A stretch of 64,000 nt of DNA, taken from the NCBI GenBank assembly GCA_023398495.1, contig JAEWSG010000228.1, forward strand, positions 3,821-67,820, in the 5' to 3' direction. The DNA is from Bacillota bacterium. GTDB lineage: Bacteria; Bacillota; Clostridia; Acetivibrionales; Acetivibrionaceae. Within the stretch, counting starts at the first letter, position 1, and each line of letters starts with the position of its first letter. Positions 53,699 through 61,818 of the stretch are shown here, piece after piece. Position numbers and translations under genes: made by a program. The notes beneath the pieces are model-generated. The model did no database searches and had not been told where the DNA came from. It saw only the letters and a list, made by a program, of their open reading frames with translations.

Positions 53699-53929
53699 TT
53701 ATGTTGCGTGATTTTCCTTACATTCAAAAACAAATAATTTATAGGCAGCAATTTCTAAAGCTAATGCAATTTTTTCAATATTATCAAGTGATATACTACG
53801 TACACCTCTTTCAACAGCACTTATATATGTTCTATGAAGGCCAGTAATTTCTGCTAATTTTTCTTGTGAATATCCTTTTTGATTTCTATACTTACGCACA
53901 TTCACTCCAAACTTTTGGCATATATTCAT
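53699..53929 (-). CDS. XRE-family controller-type regulator (C protein)
   Basis: The 76-residue protein is a single helix-turn-helix domain: GVNVRKYRNQKGYSQEKLAE, then ITGLHRTYISAVERGVRSIS with the recognition helix. Size, sequence and its place 44 bases upstream of the endonuclease gene match controller proteins that delay endonuclease expression until methylation is established. GGAGG is 11 bases before the ATG. A near-palindromic site lies in its upstream region. Confidence 0.88.
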   Translation of the reverse strand: MNICQKFGVNVRKYRNQKGYSQEKLAEITGLHRTYISAVERGVRSISLDNIEKIALALEIAAYKLFVFECKENHAT

Positions 53930-53966
53930 TACATTTATTACCTCCGTAAAAAAATCTTATTAAATC

Positions 53967-53982
53967 TATACTTATAAGTCTA
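53967..53982. promoter_or_regulatory. Candidate C-box operator upstream of the controller gene
   Basis: TATACTTATAAGTCTA is a 16-bp sequence symmetrical at 14 positions, centred about 45 bases upstream of the controller start. A related half, ATACTTATA in reverse (TATAAGTAT), occurs about 35 bp further upstream at about 54011-54019. Paired sites of this kind are typical for C-protein autoregulation. Confidence 0.5.
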
Positions 53983-54188
53983 CAGACAATAAGTTACATG
54001 ATGGATTTTCTATAAGTATAATGACAGTTGTTAGAAATATAGATAACGTACACTAAAGTTAAATCTATATAGCACCCAAACGTTATCTAATTTAGGTGAA
54101 AAACGTCATATAATTTTAGTTTTAGAGTTTTTCATCTATATCACCCTAAGCAAAGAGAATATGCACCACCTGATTTGCGTTAAACTTC

Positions 54189-55715
54189 TTACATTTTCCT
54201 GTCCAGACTTCTATATTGTATTGCCTCAAGTAGATGTTCCTGTCTGATATCTTCACTAGCATCCATATCTGCAATTGTCCTCGCCACCTTAAGAATCCTG
54301 TTATGAGCCCTTGCACTAAGGCCCAGCCTATCAAATGCACTCTTTAATATCTCTTTGCATTTGTCATCAAGTTTGCAGTACTTCTTTATCAACATAGGTG
54401 TCAGCTCTGCATTAGAATAAATACTTAATCCCTCATATCTCTCCTGCTGTAGCTTTCTGGCTTTGTTTACCCGCTTTCTTATAACACTTGACTTTTCTCC
54501 CTGTTCTCTACTTTCAAGATCTTTATACTTTACTGAAGCTACTTCAATTTGTAGGTCTATTCTGTCGAGCAGGGGGCCGGACAATTTTCCCAAATACTGC
54601 TGAATCTGTTTGGGTGTACAAGTGCACTCCTTAGATTCATCGAGATAGTTACCACACTTGCAAGGGTTTGCTGCACATATCAAGGTTGTCCTTGCAGGGT
54701 ATGTAAAAGTAGCATTAATCCTTGAAATTGTAACTGCTCCATCTTCTAAAGGCTGTCTTAATACCTCAAGTGCACTTTTATCAAACTCAGGCAACTCATC
54801 TAAAAACAGTACTCCAAAATGTGCCAGACTTATTTCCCCAGGTTTTGGGTACTTTCCACCACCGATAAGACTAACGTTTGAAATTGTGTGATGTGGTGCT
54901 CTAAATGGCCTTTGAGTAATCAGCGAGGTTTTGGCAGGCAGGCTTCCGGCTATACTATGTATCTTAGTTACTTCGAGAGCTTCATCAAAGGTCATGGAAG
55001 GAAGAATAGTATACAATCTCTTGGCAATCATTGTCTTACCACAGCCTGGACTTCCAATCATAATACAATTGTGCCCTCCGGAAGCTGCGACTTCAAGTGC
55101 GCGTTTTGCATTTTCCTGTCCTTTTACATCTGCAAAATCCACATCATACGCAATATTGGTTTCAAAGAGTTCATTAATATCAATGTCATGCCTATCCAAT
55201 TTACAAACACCGTTCAAGTGATTTACTACATCAACTATGTTTTTTGCCGGCAGTACATTTATTCCACTAACTACTGCAGCCTCATCTGCATTTTCAAGAG
55301 GCAGAACGATGTTTTCAATACCGCTTTGCCTTGCACTTATAATCATAGGCAGAACACCCTTAACCGGTTTAATTTCACCGTCTAGTGAAAGCTCCCCCAT
55401 AAAGGCATAGTCTTCAATATCTCGATTACTAACTTGCTCGGTAGCAACTAATATTCCAAGTGCAATCGGAAGATCAAAGGCTGACCCTTCCTTTTTCTTG
55501 TCTGCCGGAGCAAGGTTTACCGTAATTCTTTTTATAGGAAATTCAAGACCTGCATTTTTTATGGCTGCACGGACACGTTCTTTGGACTCTTTTACCGCAG
55601 TATCTCCAAGTCCAACCATGTCAAAAGACGGAATTCCATTAGATATATCTGTCTCAACAATGACAACATACCCATCGATTCCCATAAGACCAAAGCTCTT
55701 TACCTTTGATAGCAT
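54189..55715 (-). CDS. comM: ComM/YifB-family AAA+ Mg-chelatase-like ATPase
   Basis: The 508-residue protein is a hexameric branch-migration helicase in natural transformation in other bacteria. It has an N-terminal LonC-like domain (GIDGYVVIVETDISNGIPSF), Walker A IGSPGCGKTMIAKRLYTILP, Walker B VLFLDELPEF, a Cys4 segment (CAANPCKCGNYLDESKECTC) and a C-terminal helical domain (LSARAHNRILKVARTIADMD). In clostridia it usually precedes dprA and topA; here the restriction-modification and GH8 genes lie between. Confidence 0.95.
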   Translation of the reverse strand: MLSKVKSFGLMGIDGYVVIVETDISNGIPSFDMVGLGDTAVKESKERVRAAIKNAGLEFPIKRITVNLAPADKKKEGSAFDLPIALGILVATEQVSNRDIEDYAFMGELSLDGEIKPVKGVLPMIISARQSGIENIVLPLENADEAAVVSGINVLPAKNIVDVVNHLNGVCKLDRHDIDINELFETNIAYDVDFADVKGQENAKRALEVAASGGHNCIMIGSPGCGKTMIAKRLYTILPSMTFDEALEVTKIHSIAGSLPAKTSLITQRPFRAPHHTISNVSLIGGGKYPKPGEISLAHFGVLFLDELPEFDKSALEVLRQPLEDGAVTISRINATFTYPARTTLICAANPCKCGNYLDESKECTCTPKQIQQYLGKLSGPLLDRIDLQIEVASVKYKDLESREQGEKSSVIRKRVNKARKLQQERYEGLSIYSNAELTPMLIKKYCKLDDKCKEILKSAFDRLGLSARAHNRILKVARTIADMDASEDIRQEHLLEAIQYRSLDRKM

Positions 55716-55820
55716 ATGCCACGACCTTCCACATATTCTATTTTTTCGATATATATTTATTATACAAATTTACAGCAATAAAAACAATTGTATTAGAAAA
55801 GATTACATAATTTTGTTTAA

Positions 55821-55849
55821 GGTAGTTCCAAAAAAATAACTGGTCAATT
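55821..55849 (+). repeat. Dispersed 29-bp intergenic repeat, copy upstream of comM
   Basis: Contains AAAAAAATAACTGGTCAATT and matches 28207-28235 (minus strand). It directly abuts the inverted-repeat element at 55850. Confidence 0.5.
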
Positions 55850-55920
55850 GGTGTTTCAAAAAAGCTGATTTTATTGGGTTGTAACTATAAACTTTGCCTA
55901 ATGAATTTTTTTGAAACACC
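55850..55920. mobile_element. 71-bp MITE-like element with 14-bp terminal inverted repeats
   Basis: GGTGTTTCAAAAAA (55850-55863) and its perfect complement (55907-55920) flank an interior that contains the second copy of the 32-bp exact repeat (55878-55909). No ORF is present. The size and perfect ends suggest a miniature inverted-repeat element or a stable hairpin. Together with the abutting 29-bp repeat it makes up most of the comM-lipoprotein gap. No target duplication is evident by eye. Confidence 0.55.
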
Positions 55921-56008
55921 TAAGTATTTGATTTACCTTGCAATAATATATCCTATGACCTTTTGCAAAAGATTTTATTTGCTTCCTAATTTTATAATAT
56001 AGTAAAAC

Positions 56009-56036
56009 TTGCAATATAATGATATAATTATATAAA
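56009..56036 (+). promoter_or_regulatory. Candidate promoter of the Cys-motif lipoprotein gene
   Basis: TTGCAA (56009-56014) and TATAAA (56031-56036) are 16 bp apart, 25 bases before the ATG. The region is very A+T-rich, so chance matches are possible. Confidence 0.4.
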
Positions 56037-56060
56037 ATTTTACACAGATAGGATACTGAT

Positions 56061-56618
56061 ATGAAAAGACTACTATTAGTTTTGTCAACAATTATATTAT
56101 TTGTAAATATTATAGGGTGTACAACAGTTTCAGATACAACTAACGCTTTTGCTACTAACCAAAATCTGATTATCAACTCATCTACACCAACAATAGTTCA
56201 ATCCGCCACTTTAAACAGTTCTGATTCTATCACATTAGAACCTTCTGAAATACCAGCATCAGCACCAGAAAACAAAAAGACTTCTGAAGTTTCACCAACA
56301 GCCGAAGTTGGAACCATCGTTGCAGCTAGTGATGATAACACAATAAAAATTGACAAAAAAACTTCAGCAATTAAAGAACAAGCTCCACCTAATGAAAGCG
56401 AAACATCAAATACAGATTCTAGTGTTATAAAAGCTACAGCCGAAAAAACTAGAGAAGAAACAGAAAAGAAAGAAGTTACGATTTATGTAACTAAAACCGG
56501 GGAAAAATATCATAGTAATGGATGTCAATATCTACGAAAGAGTAAAATACCCATTAGTCTGGATAATGCTAAAGATCAGGGATATACTCCTTGTAGCAGA
56601 TGCAACCCACCCGTCTAG
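56061..56618 (+). CDS. Lipoprotein with C-terminal Ada-like Cys-rich motif
   Basis: The 185-residue protein has a lipoprotein signal (LFVNIIGCTT, Cys20), a Thr/Ser/Glu-rich unstructured region of about 120 residues, and a C-terminal segment VYVTKTG-type (IYVTKTGEKYHSNGCQYLRK, then GYTPCSRCNPPV). The HxxxCxYL...CSRC spacing is like the metal-binding module of Ada and of some secreted nucleases. The lipid anchor would hold a metal-binding head outside the membrane on a flexible stalk. No enzymatic domain is present and no function is assigned. Confidence 0.75.
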   Translation: MKRLLLVLSTIILFVNIIGCTTVSDTTNAFATNQNLIINSSTPTIVQSATLNSSDSITLEPSEIPASAPENKKTSEVSPTAEVGTIVAASDDNTIKIDKKTSAIKEQAPPNESETSNTDSSVIKATAEKTREETEKKEVTIYVTKTGEKYHSNGCQYLRKSKIPISLDNAKDQGYTPCSRCNPPV

Positions 56619-56663
56619 TAATACTGTTTTGCTATAGATTTCAGCGGGTCATATATCACCTAT

Positions 56664-56685
56664 AGCGGGTCAAATTTGACCCGCT
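56664..56685 (+). terminator. Rho-independent terminator of the lipoprotein gene
   Basis: Perfect 11-bp self-complementary stem AGCGGGTCAAA with its complement, followed by GCTTTTAG, 45 bases after the stop. Part of the arm (AGCGGGTCA) is repeated just upstream at 56643. Confidence 0.75.
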
Positions 56686-56900
56686 GCTTTTAGAGTAACT
56701 CAACCAAACATGCTAATTTACTCCGGTTTTAGTTAATGATCATTGAGGTATAATTTGGGTAAAGAACGCGCGAAAGGAAAGGGTTCTAAGATGTATTGTG
56801 GTAAGGACACAAAAGGCGGTGTAGTAATAAATGTCCAATGAAAAGAATTTCAATTGAGATACGGATTCTGCTCCCATGTTCCAAAAGAGCCAGTGTGCAG

Positions 56901-57017
56901 TTATAATTGATCGGGAGTAACTGATTGTAGTAAGCCTTCGTAAGCTTCTTCTATTGTCCATTTATAATCATTTATGTACACTTCTCTAAGATAAGCTACT
57001 TGTGATACACCTCTATA
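56901..57017 (-). pseudogene. Possible C-terminal gene remnant
   Basis: One minus-strand frame reads VAYLREVYINDYKWTIEEAY and continues EGLLQSVTPDQL before a TAA at 56901. It has natural composition but no start codon or ribosome site; upstream it runs into the 3' end of the gene at 57019. It looks like the end of a lost gene. The rest of 56686-56900 shows nothing I can name. Confidence 0.35.
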
Positions 57018-57018
57018 A

Positions 57019-57354
57019 TTAAAATGGATTATGGAAATCATTGAAGTGGTTAGAATTGTTCAAGTTGTTGAAGTCTTCTAGTTGTTTGTCAAATTGTTGT
57101 TTGTCAAATTGTTGTTTGTCAACTTGTGCTTGATCCCTTAGTTGTTGTTCCTGGTATTCACGTTGTTGTTGTTCCTGGTATTCATGTTGTTGTTCCTGAA
57201 ATTGGCGTTGAAATTCACTTGCAGCTTCCATAGTATAATCAAGATTAGAACGACGATTTCGATTTTTATTGCAGCGTTTTTTCTTATTCTTATTGGAAGC
57301 ATCACTAAGAGCTATTAATAATAAGAGAAAAAGTACAAATAGTAAAAAACCCAT
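57019..57354 (-). CDS. Small membrane-anchored Gln-rich protein
   Basis: The 111-residue protein has an N-terminal membrane helix (residues 2-17), a basic stretch (KNKKKRCNKNRNRR), and a Gln/Glu-rich tail with short repeats (EYQEQQ three times; DKQQF twice) ending in Asn/Phe-rich NNLNNSNHFNDFHNPF. AAGGAGG is seven bases before the ATG, which makes it a real gene. No family is recognised. Confidence 0.65.
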   Translation of the reverse strand: MGFLLFVLFLLLLIALSDASNKNKKKRCNKNRNRRSNLDYTMEAASEFQRQFQEQQHEYQEQQQREYQEQQLRDQAQVDKQQFDKQQFDKQLEDFNNLNNSNHFNDFHNPF

Positions 57355-57663
57355 TGGGAGTCCTCCTTAATTCAAATATTGGTTCGTTATTTGCATAAAT
57401 GTTCTTATCCATTCTTTAGCCTTTTCATTCATCATTCCATCTTTTGTCTAGCTTAACCGATTTAATACCTGCCTTCTTGCTGTTCTTAAATATGATTTGA
57501 TACCACTTCATTTCTCTAATATACTCTCTCTTTATTTATCGGAATTTTTTTCTAAGTTTTTTAACATCAAATGTACTCCTGTCTGTAAAAATTCTCTTTA
57601 GGTGGCTGCAATATTATAAAAAAGTATATCTGATGTATTTCAGATAAAAAGGAAGTGTTTTTT
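57355..57663. other. Intergenic stretch with a small hairpin
   Basis: No gene is seen. A seven-bp stem, TATCTGA and its complement, lies at about 57630-57650 just ahead of the ribosome site of the following small ORF. Otherwise nothing is recognised. Confidence 0.4.
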
Positions 57664-57825
57664 ATGCAGATAGAGCAAAAATCATTAACTCTTAACACCA
57701 TTGGAATTGAAATTTGTCACCCTGATTGGACAGGGAAATTTACTGATGTTACTCTAAACGCAGTCAAAGAACTAGTTGTTACAGCAATGCTAATAAATTT
57801 AGAAAATAAATTAAAGGGAAAATAA
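57664..57825 (+). CDS. 53-residue small protein
   Basis: An ORF starting MQIEQKSLTLNTIGIEICHP and ending NLENKLKGK is preceded by AAAAGGAAG about eight bases before its ATG. Composition is that of a folded cytosolic protein with a central WTGKFTDVTLNAVKELVVTA segment. The function is unknown. The ribosome site and codon use support it, but it is short. Confidence 0.55.
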   Translation: MQIEQKSLTLNTIGIEICHPDWTGKFTDVTLNAVKELVVTAMLINLENKLKGK

Positions 57826-57909
57826 CATTCCTTTTTTTTATGATTAAACTTTGTGAATCCCCAGAATTTTTAATAATGATTTTATATTACCTTATATAGA
57901 ATAATTTTA

Positions 57910-58863
57910 TCAACTTTTCTTTCCACCTTTTTCATAATATTTATCTAATAAAAACATTATACAACTACCGGATAAATTCAAAGCAAATGATGCGTAACTT
58001 CTTTCAACTTCTTTTGGTTCTGAACCATCCCCATGTCCAGCCAATCTATTTCGAACAGTATTGACACTTGAATTCAGTATTGCAATTAAATTGTTCGAAA
58101 AACTATCAAGATAAGAATCAAATAATCCTTCTGCTTTAAGTTTATCCATATATTTATTAAGTTTAGCATTTGGGCCAGTAGTTTCATATTCGATTTGTCT
58201 ATTATCCAATATTGATTTAATCGTGCTTTCAAACGCTTTACAAGCTTCTAATACACAGTTTTCATAGTCCTTTTTAGTATAGTTATCTATTGCTTTCGTA
58301 AATTCTTCAGCTGCACCGTTAAATTCTTCATTAACTAACAATGTTAAAGGTTTTGATACTACTTCCTGATGTAGAAAATCAGATTCTTTAGTAGCAATCA
58401 CATTATTTATAACACAATACCCTAGGTTGTTATGTTCAATAGTTTCATTTAAATTATTAACAAATACATTTTTTTCCAAAGTAATTTCTTCAATATCATC
58501 TTCTTCAAAGCGATTACATGGATTAATGCTATCAATTTTTTTAATATATTGTGCAATTAGTATATCTAATAAATCTAATATGTTTTCAGTAGAATAACTT
58601 TTAAATAATTTATTTATATCTTCAAGGCAATCAAATTTATTATATGGAATATCAAATTCTATATAGTTTTTAATATTAGTTGATAAATATTCCCTTTTTG
58701 TTTCACAGTAATCTAATAGTGCATTAGCTAGATATTCTTCACCACATTTTGAAAATAACATTTTAAAAGAAGTTTGTACTTTAGGACTTATAATTTCATA
58801 TATGTACGGGTCAACTTTATCAGTTTTCTTCATTCTGTTTGAATATATATTCTTATGTATCAT
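57910..58863 (-). CDS. AbiJ / STM4504-CBY_0614-like protein with HEPN-type C-terminus
   Basis: The 317-residue cytoplasmic protein starts IHKNIYSNRMKK with an N-terminal helical domain like those of AbiJ-type abortive infection proteins, and ends in a helical domain with YENCVLEACKAFESTIKSIL and the motif TVRNRLAGHGDGSEP, which resembles the RN(K/R)xxGHG signature of the STM4504/CBY_0614 family. Such C-termini are HEPN-like and often RNase toxins. The start at 58863 has GGTGG seven bases ahead. Phage defence is inferred from the family, not shown. Confidence 0.6.
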   Translation of the reverse strand: MIHKNIYSNRMKKTDKVDPYIYEIISPKVQTSFKMLFSKCGEEYLANALLDYCETKREYLSTNIKNYIEFDIPYNKFDCLEDINKLFKSYSTENILDLLDILIAQYIKKIDSINPCNRFEEDDIEEITLEKNVFVNNLNETIEHNNLGYCVINNVIATKESDFLHQEVVSKPLTLLVNEEFNGAAEEFTKAIDNYTKKDYENCVLEACKAFESTIKSILDNRQIEYETTGPNAKLNKYMDKLKAEGLFDSYLDSFSNNLIAILNSSVNTVRNRLAGHGDGSEPKEVERSYASFALNLSGSCIMFLLDKYYEKGGKKS

Positions 58864-58903
58864 TTTGACACCACCCACTGTTAGAATAATGAAGCTATAC
58901 ATA

Positions 58904-59018
58904 ATTATATTCCACTTTACATGTTAAGTCTATATTTGTAATAATATAAATACATTAACTAAACAGTTTTATTACATGTAATAAAACACATGACAAACTA
59001 CATTTTTTGACATATAAT
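58904..59018. promoter_or_regulatory. Divergent promoters with shared palindromic operator
   Basis: For the minus gene, TAGACT (58932-58927) and TATAAT (58909-58904) are 17 bp apart. For the plus gene, ATGACA (58990-58995) and TATAAT (59013-59018) are also 17 bp apart. A perfect 22-bp palindrome (58966-58987; arm GTTTTATTACA) abuts the plus -35, and its core TTACATGT recurs at 58917-58924 within the minus-promoter spacer. A common regulator of both genes is suggested. Confidence 0.6.
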
Positions 59019-59050
59019 TTATATATATATTATCACTGGGGGCTGATAAA

Positions 59051-60235
59051 ATGTCAAGAAGAAACAAAAATAAGAATAAAAGCAAGAAAACACAGGTAAA
59101 AAATGACAAACAGGCTAATGAACCTTTACAAAATTCTTGTAATCAGCACGATGAAAAAAAAGTCACATCTAAAATTATAGAAGAATCAAATAATAAAGAA
59201 GAATCTAAACCAGATAAATCAACTGCTTCAAATATATCAACTGAACAAAATGAAGTTGAACAAACTGAAGTTAATCAAAAACAAACTAACAATAATGTGC
59301 CTACACCTAAGAAAAACAGAATTAAAAGTTTCATAGCTAAACTAAGGAAAGTAAGGACAGTCATGAAAGATAAATTATTTTGGCTTAATTTTGCTATGAA
59401 ACTTTTACGTATACTATATAGAATTTCAATCATTATTGTAACAATACTAATTCTTTGGCAGATATTTTTGATAGCATCTTTGGCTGCAAGTTATATGCAA
59501 GATAAGGGCATAAATAACGCTTTCTTAACTAAGAAATTTCTTAATATATGTTTCATTATATTGTCGTTATTAAGTATTATTATTGTTGTTAAAGCTAAAG
59601 AAAACAATAAATTATTTAAAATACTTCCTTCCTTATCACTTACTATACCGCTTTTTATTGGGTTACTATATATTACGCCAAAACTTTTATTAGATTCTGT
59701 TATTAATGCAGTTAACTATTTATGTGCCAAATATGATGGTTATAAACAATCTGATTTACTATCTTACTTTGGTGCAATAATTGGTGCAGCTTTAGCTGTC
59801 TTAGGTGCTTTTTTAGTTATGATATGTCAATTATGGTCACAAAAAAATCAAGATGAAATAAAACAGAAAAAACAACAAGAAGAAGAAATGGAAATATGCA
59901 AAGTATTCATAGACACTATTGTTGGCAATGAACTGAAATCGAATATTGAAACTGCAAAAATTATTTATGATGTTTATAAAGATAATGGCCTTTTCGATTC
60001 ATACGATACATACTTAAATAAATATAAGGAAAAGGGTTTTTTTGTCCATTTTGATTGGGTACAATTTAACAATGCGAATAGTGACTTACTTAAATACAAC
60101 AATCCCGTTGTTAAAGAATTTTTTCGAAAATACAAATTATTTGTAACTTTAAATTCATTGCCCGATATTAAATTAACTGAAGAAGAATTAAAGCAACTAA
60201 AGCTTGATATTGAAAAGGTTATTAACTTAGACTGA
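59051..60235 (+). CDS. Polytopic membrane protein, possibly Abi-related
   Basis: The 394-residue protein has a 100-residue hydrophilic Lys/Asn/Glu-rich N-terminus, four membrane helices (about 120-145, 160-178, 195-212, 238-260) and a cytoplasmic C-terminal domain of about 130 residues (LWSQKNQDEIKQKKQQEEEM then helices). The last helix plus coiled segment (LSYFGAIIGAALAVLGAFLV) resembles the membrane part of putative AbiC-type phage resistance proteins. It is divergent from the AbiJ-like gene and shares its operator region. GGGGG precedes the ATG. Confidence 0.6.
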   Translation: MSRRNKNKNKSKKTQVKNDKQANEPLQNSCNQHDEKKVTSKIIEESNNKEESKPDKSTASNISTEQNEVEQTEVNQKQTNNNVPTPKKNRIKSFIAKLRKVRTVMKDKLFWLNFAMKLLRILYRISIIIVTILILWQIFLIASLAASYMQDKGINNAFLTKKFLNICFIILSLLSIIIVVKAKENNKLFKILPSLSLTIPLFIGLLYITPKLLLDSVINAVNYLCAKYDGYKQSDLLSYFGAIIGAALAVLGAFLVMICQLWSQKNQDEIKQKKQQEEEMEICKVFIDTIVGNELKSNIETAKIIYDVYKDNGLFDSYDTYLNKYKEKGFFVHFDWVQFNNANSDLLKYNNPVVKEFFRKYKLFVTLNSLPDIKLTEEELKQLKLDIEKVINLD

Positions 60236-60681
60236 ACTAAAAAAACTGCAAGAATTTTCTTAAGCAGCTTAATGATCTTATTTTGATATACCTTATATGA
60301 ATGGTGGCGGTTGATATATACTGTGAATTAAAAATTTACTGTATATTTTCTTGAATGGCTAAGCTAAGCCCCTTATGTGCGTCCTATATGAAACGCACCT
60401 CATGATAATATCAAAGTGAAAATAACACACAGCTTGCTGAATCAACTGTTCGAATCTACATTTAAGCAAAACAGATATTTCGTGCAATAAGCGCGTTAAT
60501 AAGTGTAATTGCTGCGATAAAACGTTTTTTAATTTTATTATATGCAAAGCACTAACTATTTTTAACCCGCAATGCAGCATTTCAATTTTATTGCATAAAA
60601 AATATTTTGCAGCTATTACACTACAGTAATCAGTTTTGCCCCATACTAGCGAATACTTTTTACATTGCAATATAAAAAACA
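60236..60681. other. Intergenic stretch without a credible gene
   Basis: A minus-strand frame of 107 codons here lacks a ribosome site and family features and is not accepted. A small hairpin, GTGCGT and ACGCAC, lies at 60377-60398. Nothing else is recognised. Confidence 0.4.
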
Positions 60682-60710
60682 TTGAAAATAAAGGTAGTTA
60701 AATATATAAT
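60682..60710 (+). promoter_or_regulatory. SigmaA promoter of the DUF4330 operon
   Basis: TTGAAA (60682-60687), 17-bp spacer and a perfect TATAAT (60705-60710), 43 bases before the first DUF4330 start. It probably drives all three genes to 63357. Confidence 0.65.
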
Positions 60711-60753
60711 GTTACCTAAATGTTGATAATGATGCACACGGGGAGTTGGCAAA

Positions 60754-61248
60754 ATGCTTATTGATAAAAGGGGAAGACTATTTGGAAAGATTAGCATTGT
60801 AGATATAGTTATTATTTGTATAATCTTTGCAATAATCCCAGTAATATATACTTTTACTATTGGAAATAAAAGCAAAAACGGAAATTTACCCGATAAGTCA
60901 GTTGATAAAGTTCAAGTAACATTTAAAGTAGATGAAGTTCTTAATATTTTTTCATCCTCAATTCAAAATGGGTATGATGTTAAAATGCATAGAAAAAATG
61001 TTACCTTAGGAAAAGTTACCGATGTATCTTTGGGTGACAGAATAGTATATGGATGCAATTCAAAAGGATATTGGGTTGCCTCTGCAAAACCTAATTATAA
61101 TTCAGTTACCTTCGTTGTTGAGGGAACAGGTATATATTCTGATGACCATGTCCTGCTTAACGAAGAAGAATTATCTGTAGGCATAAGTATTCCATTAGTT
61201 ATTGGTAATACAGCATTTTATTCAAGAGTTACAGATATAAAAAAATGA
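60754..61248 (+). CDS. DUF4330 family membrane-anchored protein, copy A
   Basis: The 164-residue protein opens with the family motif IDKRGRLFGKISIVDIVIIC, which runs into a single membrane helix (about 17-36), followed by an extracytoplasmic beta-rich domain (VQVTFKVDEVL, RIVYGCNSKGYWVASAKPNY). GGGGAG lies eight bases ahead of the ATG. The function of DUF4330 is unknown. It is paralogous to the next gene; both contain a PNYNSVT(F/I)VVEG segment. Confidence 0.8.
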   Translation: MLIDKRGRLFGKISIVDIVIICIIFAIIPVIYTFTIGNKSKNGNLPDKSVDKVQVTFKVDEVLNIFSSSIQNGYDVKMHRKNVTLGKVTDVSLGDRIVYGCNSKGYWVASAKPNYNSVTFVVEGTGIYSDDHVLLNEEELSVGISIPLVIGNTAFYSRVTDIKK

Positions 61249-61313
61249 ACATATTTTAAATTCGATTTATTGAAACATACCATTAAATTTGTGTTATTCA
61301 TAGGAGGTGCATG

Positions 61314-61802
61314 ATGTTTTTTAATAGTAAGGGTGAGAAAATAAAAAGGTTTAACCTTTCAGATATTATTATTACGCTTGTCTGTCTCTCCATTTTTATA
61401 GTTTTGGCTTATAGATTTTCAAGTGACAATCCTAATTCGCCATTAAAATCAGCAGAAAATATCCAAACTACATTTTATATTGAAAGTCTTAGCGATGCCT
61501 ACCCAATTAAAGAAGGTGACGTTGTTAAGGATAGAAATACAAATGCAGTTTTTGGAAATGTAAGTAATGTTATTATTGATAAATCTGTAGATTACGGATT
61601 TGATTCTGAAGGAATATGCAGAGTGTCGTCTAAGCCTAATTATAATTCTGTGACTATTGTTGTTGAAGGAAAAGGCAGTCTCTCGGATACAGGGGTTTTC
61701 TTTAATAATACTCAATACTACTTAAATAGTAGTTTGCCGGAATTCACTGTGGGGTCTTTGCCTTCTTTTAATGTAAGGATAATTGCGATAGAAAAACTAT
61801 AA
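61314..61802 (+). CDS. DUF4330 family membrane-anchored protein, copy B
   Basis: The 162-residue protein has the same plan as copy A: FNSKGEKIKRFNLSDIIITL leading into one membrane helix, then an outer domain with VQTTFYIES-like strands and SKPNYNSVTIVVEGKGSLSD. AGGAGG is six bases before the second of two adjacent ATGs (61311, 61314), which is preferred. Tandem duplication followed by divergence is likely. Confidence 0.78.
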   Translation: MFFNSKGEKIKRFNLSDIIITLVCLSIFIVLAYRFSSDNPNSPLKSAENIQTTFYIESLSDAYPIKEGDVVKDRNTNAVFGNVSNVIIDKSVDYGFDSEGICRVSSKPNYNSVTIVVEGKGSLSDTGVFFNNTQYYLNSSLPEFTVGSLPSFNVRIIAIEKL

Positions 61803-61818
61803 ATGGGAAGGTGTAAAA

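Noticed and set aside
56740..56900. Group II intron 5' end (CGCGCGAAAGG-like start)
   Set aside because: No intron-encoded protein, no domain V hairpin and no consensus 5' sequence beyond a few bases.
56740..56961. 73-codon minus-strand ORF
   Set aside because: Another frame of the same strand (VAYLREVYINDYKW) has more natural composition; this ORF overlaps it and lacks a ribosome site.
60359..60682. 107-codon minus-strand ORF
   Set aside because: No ribosome site ahead of the start and no recognisable family; composition is rich in Cys/His/Leu as in chance frames.
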